Shown piece after piece: positions 14,610-17,646 of a DNA stretch of 17,646 nt. The notes beneath the pieces were generated by a model. That model ran no database searches. It saw only the letters and a program-made list of their open reading frames with translations, and was not told where the DNA came from. The stretch is taken from contig JAAZJF010000335.1 of the NCBI GenBank assembly GCA_012800475.1, forward strand, positions 1 to 17,646. Reading direction: 5' to 3'. The position numbers were made by a program, and so were the translations under genes. Position 1 is the first letter of the stretch; each line of letters starts with the position of its first letter. Source of the stretch: Gammaproteobacteria bacterium. Its GTDB lineage: Bacteria; Pseudomonadota; Gammaproteobacteria; Pseudomonadales; Pseudomonadaceae.

Positions 14610-15818
14610 TTAATCAACAACTGGCAAACCACCAACTACGATCGCCACCTGAATCGTAATAATGCCCAGACCCACTATAAACACCAATCCCAAGCCCAAT
14701 GGCCCACCATACACTCGATAACCACCCGCATGCTGCTTACGTGTTTGACGCACCAGCAAAGCAGGTAACAATAAAGACAAAACCGATAAGGCGATGGCGG
14801 CAAAACCCAAAGCAAAAATAAAGCCACGCGGGTAAAACAGCGCAAACAATAAAGGGGGAATAAAGGTCAACGCGCCAGTTTGTAAGCGTCCTTGCACGGT
14901 GTTTTGACGTTTAAAAAAGTCGGCTAAAAAATCAAACAACCCCAAGGCCACACCCAAAAATGATGTCGCCAATGCCAGTGCGGCAAACAAACGTACAGCC
15001 ATTTCCACTCGCGCCGTACCCATCACCGCTTTAACTGCCGCCAGCAAACCATTTAAGCCACTTTCATCGGCCAAAATCCCTATAAAAGTATCGGACTCAA
15101 TCGTGCCTAAAGTTGCCACCTGCCAAAAGATATACACCAAGAGCGGAATGGCACTGCCCAGCATAAAAATTTTGCGCAGCTTAGCCGTATCGCCCTGCAT
15201 ATAGTTGACAATACTGGGCACACTGCCGTGAAAACCAAAAGAGGTAAATACAATCGGAATGGCCGATAAGAATAAAGCCTGCTCAACCGGCATACTCAAC
15301 AAATTCACGCGCTGCACATGAGGCAACAACAGAATCAACATCGCGACCAAGAAGAAGATTTTAGTGGCAAATAAATAACGATTAATCACATCCACTGAGT
15401 GCGTACCAAAACACACCACCGCGCCACCCACCAGCGCAAATAACAGCACACCCATATAATCAGGCAGCTGCACATCCAGCATATGATTTAACGATTCGCT
15501 AATGATCTCACCACCACCGGCAAGATAAGCGGCCACCAGTGAGTACATTAAAAATGGCATGGCTAAGCCCGTCATCCAGCGCCCTGAAGCACCTAAGTAC
15601 TTATAGCTTAAGGAGCTCAAACCCATGCTAGCATCCGTGTGCTGATAGGCTTCAACCAGCAACAATGCGGTATAGCTCATGATGGCCCACAAGCTGAACA
15701 ACATCAGCATCGTCGTGGTAAAACCAATCCCAGCCGTGGCTAAAGGCATCGCCAGCATGCCCGCACCTAAAGCGGTGCCAGCTACAATAAAGGTACTTCC
15801 AAAGGCACTGTTTTTCAC
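14610..15818 (-). CDS. tyrP: Aromatic amino acid permease, TyrP-like (HAAAP family)
   Basis: 402 residues, about 11 transmembrane helices. FGSTFIVAGTALGAGMLAMPLATAGIGF, AIPIVFTSFGFHGSVPSIVNYM, FWQVATLG and ATSFLGVALGLFDFLADFF follow E. coli TyrP almost line for line as I recall it, more closely than Mtr or TnaB. A tyrosine:proton symporter in the inner membrane is therefore likely. The start is GTG 15818 with AGGGGA 4-5 bases upstream. No TyrR box of the usual form is evident upstream. It is followed, nearly without gap, by the LysE-family gene, so importer and exporter probably share one transcript. Confidence 0.9.
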   Translation of the reverse strand: MKNSAFGSTFIVAGTALGAGMLAMPLATAGIGFTTTMLMLFSLWAIMSYTALLLVEAYQHTDASMGLSSLSYKYLGASGRWMTGLAMPFLMYSLVAAYLAGGGEIISESLNHMLDVQLPDYMGVLLFALVGGAVVCFGTHSVDVINRYLFATKIFFLVAMLILLLPHVQRVNLLSMPVEQALFLSAIPIVFTSFGFHGSVPSIVNYMQGDTAKLRKIFMLGSAIPLLVYIFWQVATLGTIESDTFIGILADESGLNGLLAAVKAVMGTARVEMAVRLFAALALATSFLGVALGLFDFLADFFKRQNTVQGRLQTGALTFIPPLLFALFYPRGFIFALGFAAIALSVLSLLLPALLVRQTRKQHAGGYRVYGGPLGLGLVFIVGLGIITIQVAIVVGGLPVVD

Positions 15819-15924
15819 GCTATCCCCTAGCCTGACTGCTGATCAGTTAGCGCTACACAGCTCAGTCAGTGGTTTAAAAAGCCGTTATTATGCGTGAATC
15901 TTAGCGTTTTTGTGGCTTTGATTT

Positions 15925-16059
15925 GCCCAAGGGCGCAGCACATCGCTGTTTGGGCGCTGCCTTGACCATGCAAAATGCGACTCTGAGTCATTTCGCGCAA
16001 GATTTTGCGCTTGGAGCACAGAGATGGATCGCTTAGAGCATCAAGTGCTAACACTAGAT
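15925..16059. repeat. Three consecutive hairpins, possible structured RNA or leader
   Basis: Hairpin 1: GCCCAA (15925-15930) with TTGGGC (15950-15955), containing an inner CAGC/GCTG stem. Hairpin 2: GCGCAA (15995-16000) with TTGCGC (16005-16010), loop GATT. Hairpin 3: GGATC (16024-16028) with GATCC (16055-16059), containing AGCA/TGCT. There is no clear promoter or terminator, so an RNA gene is only a possibility. Confidence 0.35.
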
Positions 16060-16118
16060 CCTTCTATCGATTGCATTCCATCATGGCCTGCATATATATT
16101 AACGCTGTTATCAAAATG

Positions 16119-16124
16119 TATAAT
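16119..16124 (+). promoter_or_regulatory. Candidate -10 element of the CNB-domain gene
   Basis: A perfect TATAAT lies 50 bases before the start codon, predicting a leader of about 44 bases. No good -35 hexamer is present at 16-18 bases, so an activator may be needed. Confidence 0.4.
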
Positions 16125-16174
16125 CACTTGCGACTATACCTAGCCATGTACCATTGTTTTAGGGATCTTAACTT

Positions 16175-16972
16175 ATGTACCTACTAGGCGAGCAACCGAC
16201 TTACGCGGATCGTTTAACCAGTCGCTTACAAGCTGTGCCTGCACAGTTACTCAACACTTTGCCCCCTTGCGGCCCAGTCATCGAGATTGAATATTCCAGC
16301 GATCTAAGCCAAACGCTCCCCAGCGATCAAGTATTTATGATTGAAAGCGGTGTGGTGCACGGCGTGGTTGATAACCGGTATTTATTTTATTTACAAGAAG
16401 GCGATCTATTCGGCTTGCAACAGGGTCTCGACTTAACGCCTTGCCTGCATACCTGTGAAGCCAAGCTGCGCTTAATTCCCTATCAGCGCTGCGCTGCGTT
16501 GAAACATATGGCCGCGGATGATGCCCGCCATGAGTTATTTGTACTCTACCTCTTAGGCCAATCCACCTTGCTCGCCGATGCGCTCGCGCGCCTTGATAAA
16601 AGCGATGTGCGCCCACCCAAAGGCTTTCGTCACTATGCCGCGGGCGAAGTGCTGATCCAGCAAGGTGATATAGCCGAGCATGTGTTTATTATTCTGGATG
16701 GTCACGCAGAAGCTTGGGTCAATGGTGAAAAAGTCGGTGATATTATTCAAGACGAAGTGTTCGGTGCCATGGCGGTATTCACTAAAGAGCGCCGCAGCGC
16801 CACCGTTATTGCCAGCCAATACAGTACGGTGATGGTGATTCCGCAAGATCAATTTCTCGACTTAATGCAAAGCAACCCACGTATTGCCCACCGTTTAATT
16901 GAGAGTATGGCGCGCTGCATCGATACCTTAAATAAGCAAGTGATTCAGATGCGCAGCCAGATGCACAGTTAA
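16175..16972 (+). CDS. Cyclic-nucleotide-binding-domain protein without output domain
   Basis: 265 residues, soluble. The C-terminal half (about 152-250) is a clear CRP-like cNMP-binding roll: YAAGEVLIQQGDIAEHVFIILDGHAEAWVNGEKVGDI, then the phosphate-binding cassette FGAMAVFTKERRSATV (196-211). The canonical ribose-contacting Glu of FGE is Ala198 here, while the arginine and following Ser-Ala are kept. The N-terminal half (about 30-120) looks like a degenerate second roll (MIESGVVHGVVDNRYLFYLQEGDLFG). No helix-turn-helix, kinase or enzyme domain follows; the C-terminus is a short helix. It is probably a ligand-sensing adaptor, role unknown. AGGGA 9 bases upstream supports ATG 16175. It appears monocistronic. 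Confidence 0.85.
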   Translation: MYLLGEQPTYADRLTSRLQAVPAQLLNTLPPCGPVIEIEYSSDLSQTLPSDQVFMIESGVVHGVVDNRYLFYLQEGDLFGLQQGLDLTPCLHTCEAKLRLIPYQRCAALKHMAADDARHELFVLYLLGQSTLLADALARLDKSDVRPPKGFRHYAAGEVLIQQGDIAEHVFIILDGHAEAWVNGEKVGDIIQDEVFGAMAVFTKERRSATVIASQYSTVMVIPQDQFLDLMQSNPRIAHRLIESMARCIDTLNKQVIQMRSQMHS

Positions 16973-16999
16973 ACCTGTCAGCCCTTCCCCTAACAATAG

Positions 17000-17030
17000 C
17001 GCGCCGAGCTCAACACTTGAATTCGGCGCG
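17000..17030. repeat. Strong GC-rich hairpin between the CNB and permease genes
   Basis: CGCGCCGA (17000-17007) and TCGGCGCG (17023-17030) form a perfect 8-bp stem. The loop itself contains TCAA-CAC-TTGA (17010-17020). CTCAAC (17009-17014) can alternatively pair with GTTGAG (17030-17035). It lies 27 bases after the CNB stop; with no T-tract, termination would not be of the classical type. Confidence 0.6.
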
Positions 17031-17082
17031 TTGAGCGCATACCAACAAAACCCGTAAAACGTCTGCATTATCCAGCGCAGGC

Positions 17083-17091
17083 TGCTATTAT
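17083..17091 (+). promoter_or_regulatory. Candidate extended -10 promoter of the NCS2 permease
   Basis: TGCTATTAT (TGn followed by TATTAT) is an extended -10 element. It would start transcription about 20 bases before the permease ATG. No good -35 is seen, which extended -10 promoters can tolerate. Confidence 0.35.
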
Positions 17092-17117
17092 TTGCCTTTT
17101 TTCAGGCAGGGCATCCC

Positions 17118-17646
17118 ATGCTGGAACGACTCTTTCAGTTGCAGGCCAATAACACAACATTTCGTACTGAGGTCTTGGCAGGTGTGACCACCTTCCTGAC
17201 CATGGCCTATATTCTTTTTGTAAATCCCAACATGCTGGCTGAGATCGGTATGGATCATGGTGCTGTGTTTGTCGCAACCTGCCTGGCCGGCGCCATTGGT
17301 TGTGCAATTATGGGCTTGGTGGCCAACTACCCCATCGCTTTAGCACCTGGCATGGGGTTGAATGCCTTTTTCACTTATACCGTTGTTGGCACGATGGGCT
17401 ACACATGGCAAGTAGCGCTAGGTGCGGTGTTTATCTCGGGCTTTTTATTCTTCGCAATGTCGATTTTTAAAATACGCGAATGGATTATTAACAGCATCCC
17501 TATGCCGTTACGCTCAGCTATCAGTGCCGGTATTGGTTTATTTCTTGCTTTAATCGCCTTAAAAAATGCCGGCATTGTGGTGGGTAACCCTGACACCTTA
17601 GTCGCGCTAGGTGATTTAGCTCAACCCGGTCCAATCTTTGCCACCC
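17118..17646 (+). CDS. NCS2-family purine permease, N-terminal part (3' end cut by window)
   Basis: The frame from ATG 17118 stays open to the window end (176 complete codons). It begins MLERLFQLQANNTTFRTEVLAGVTTFLTMAYILFVNP and contains ANYPIALAPGMGLNAFFTYTVV and REWIINSIPMPLRSAISAGIGLFLALIALKNAGIVV. These are hallmarks of the AzgA-like adenine/guanine/hypoxanthine branch of NCS2 proton symporters. About 40% of a roughly 430-residue protein is present, covering some four to five membrane segments. The exact purine cannot be settled from this part. An AGGG-like site (CAGGCAGGGC) sits about 5 bases upstream. A GC-rich hairpin and a candidate promoter precede it. Confidence 0.93.
   Translation, partial: MLERLFQLQANNTTFRTEVLAGVTTFLTMAYILFVNPNMLAEIGMDHGAVFVATCLAGAIGCAIMGLVANYPIALAPGMGLNAFFTYTVVGTMGYTWQVALGAVFISGFLFFAMSIFKIREWIINSIPMPLRSAISAGIGLFLALIALKNAGIVVGNPDTLVALGDLAQPGPIFAT

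Larger units (their letters stand above)
15819..16174. other. Intergenic region upstream of tyrP and the CNB gene
   Basis: No convincing gene. A run of hairpins occupies 15925-16059 (listed separately), and a candidate plus-strand promoter is at 16119-16124. On the minus strand CATAAT (15893-15888) could be a tyrP -10, but no good -35 accompanies it. Confidence 0.5.

Noticed and set aside
15866..16054. Minus-strand frame of 62 codons upstream of tyrP
   Set aside because: No ribosome-binding site or recognisable composition; it coincides with the hairpin cluster.
16973..17117. Purine riboswitch before the NCS2 permease
   Set aside because: I could not find the conserved three-way junction core. 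Such riboswitches are mainly found in Firmicutes, and the hairpin here differs.

Overview
The window looks like a chromosomal segment from a gammaproteobacterium of the Pseudomonas lineage, with roughly balanced base composition by eye. This is inferred from recalled similarity: S20, homoserine dehydrogenase, threonine synthase and the NCS2 permease read very close to Pseudomonas versions, while the rest is typical gammaproteobacterial housekeeping. I see no tRNA, rRNA, insertion sequence, phage gene or CRISPR array. Both ends cut through genes: rpsT on the left and a purine permease on the right.

Layout. (1) 1-3241: the 3' end of rpsT with its terminator faces a hom-thrC threonine operon on the minus strand, which has its own terminator and a good sigma70-type promoter. 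(2) 3694-4948: an RsuA-type 16S rRNA pseudouridine synthase and a small DCC-family CxxC protein, both on plus. (3) 4976-8662, minus strand: a soluble PAS-PAS chemoreceptor-like protein resembling BdlA, a baeRF-family (archaeo-eukaryotic release-factor-like) protein, and a membrane-anchored NERD-domain protein with a zinc ribbon. (4) 9065-12519: a secreted DUF4168 protein (minus) divergent from an overlapping sensor kinase / NtrC-type regulator pair (plus). (5) 12573-15818: periplasmic YceI, a YcgN-type cysteine-cluster protein, and a tyrP-like importer followed by a LysE-family exporter. (6) 16175-17646: a cyclic-nucleotide-binding-domain protein without an output domain, then the start of an NCS2 purine permease.

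The most interesting unit is region 4. The regulator carries the GAFTGA loop and AAA+ domain needed to activate sigma54. The only convincing sigma54-type promoter I found (GG and GC exactly 10 nt apart) lies at 9486-9502, just upstream of the divergent DUF4168 gene. The 165-bp divergent spacer also holds repeated GTTTTAC/GTAAAC motifs that could be enhancer sites. Together this suggests a self-contained signalling module whose target is a secreted protein of unknown function.

Other leads: a near-consensus Anr/FNR-type box placed about -42 relative to a candidate start upstream of the baeRF gene, a 47-nt interrupted inverted repeat between the chemoreceptor and baeRF genes, and a run of three hairpins before the cyclic-nucleotide-binding gene. 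Several starts were moved from the longest frame because of ribosome-binding sites or family alignment (thrC, DCC, baeRF, ycgN, lysE).
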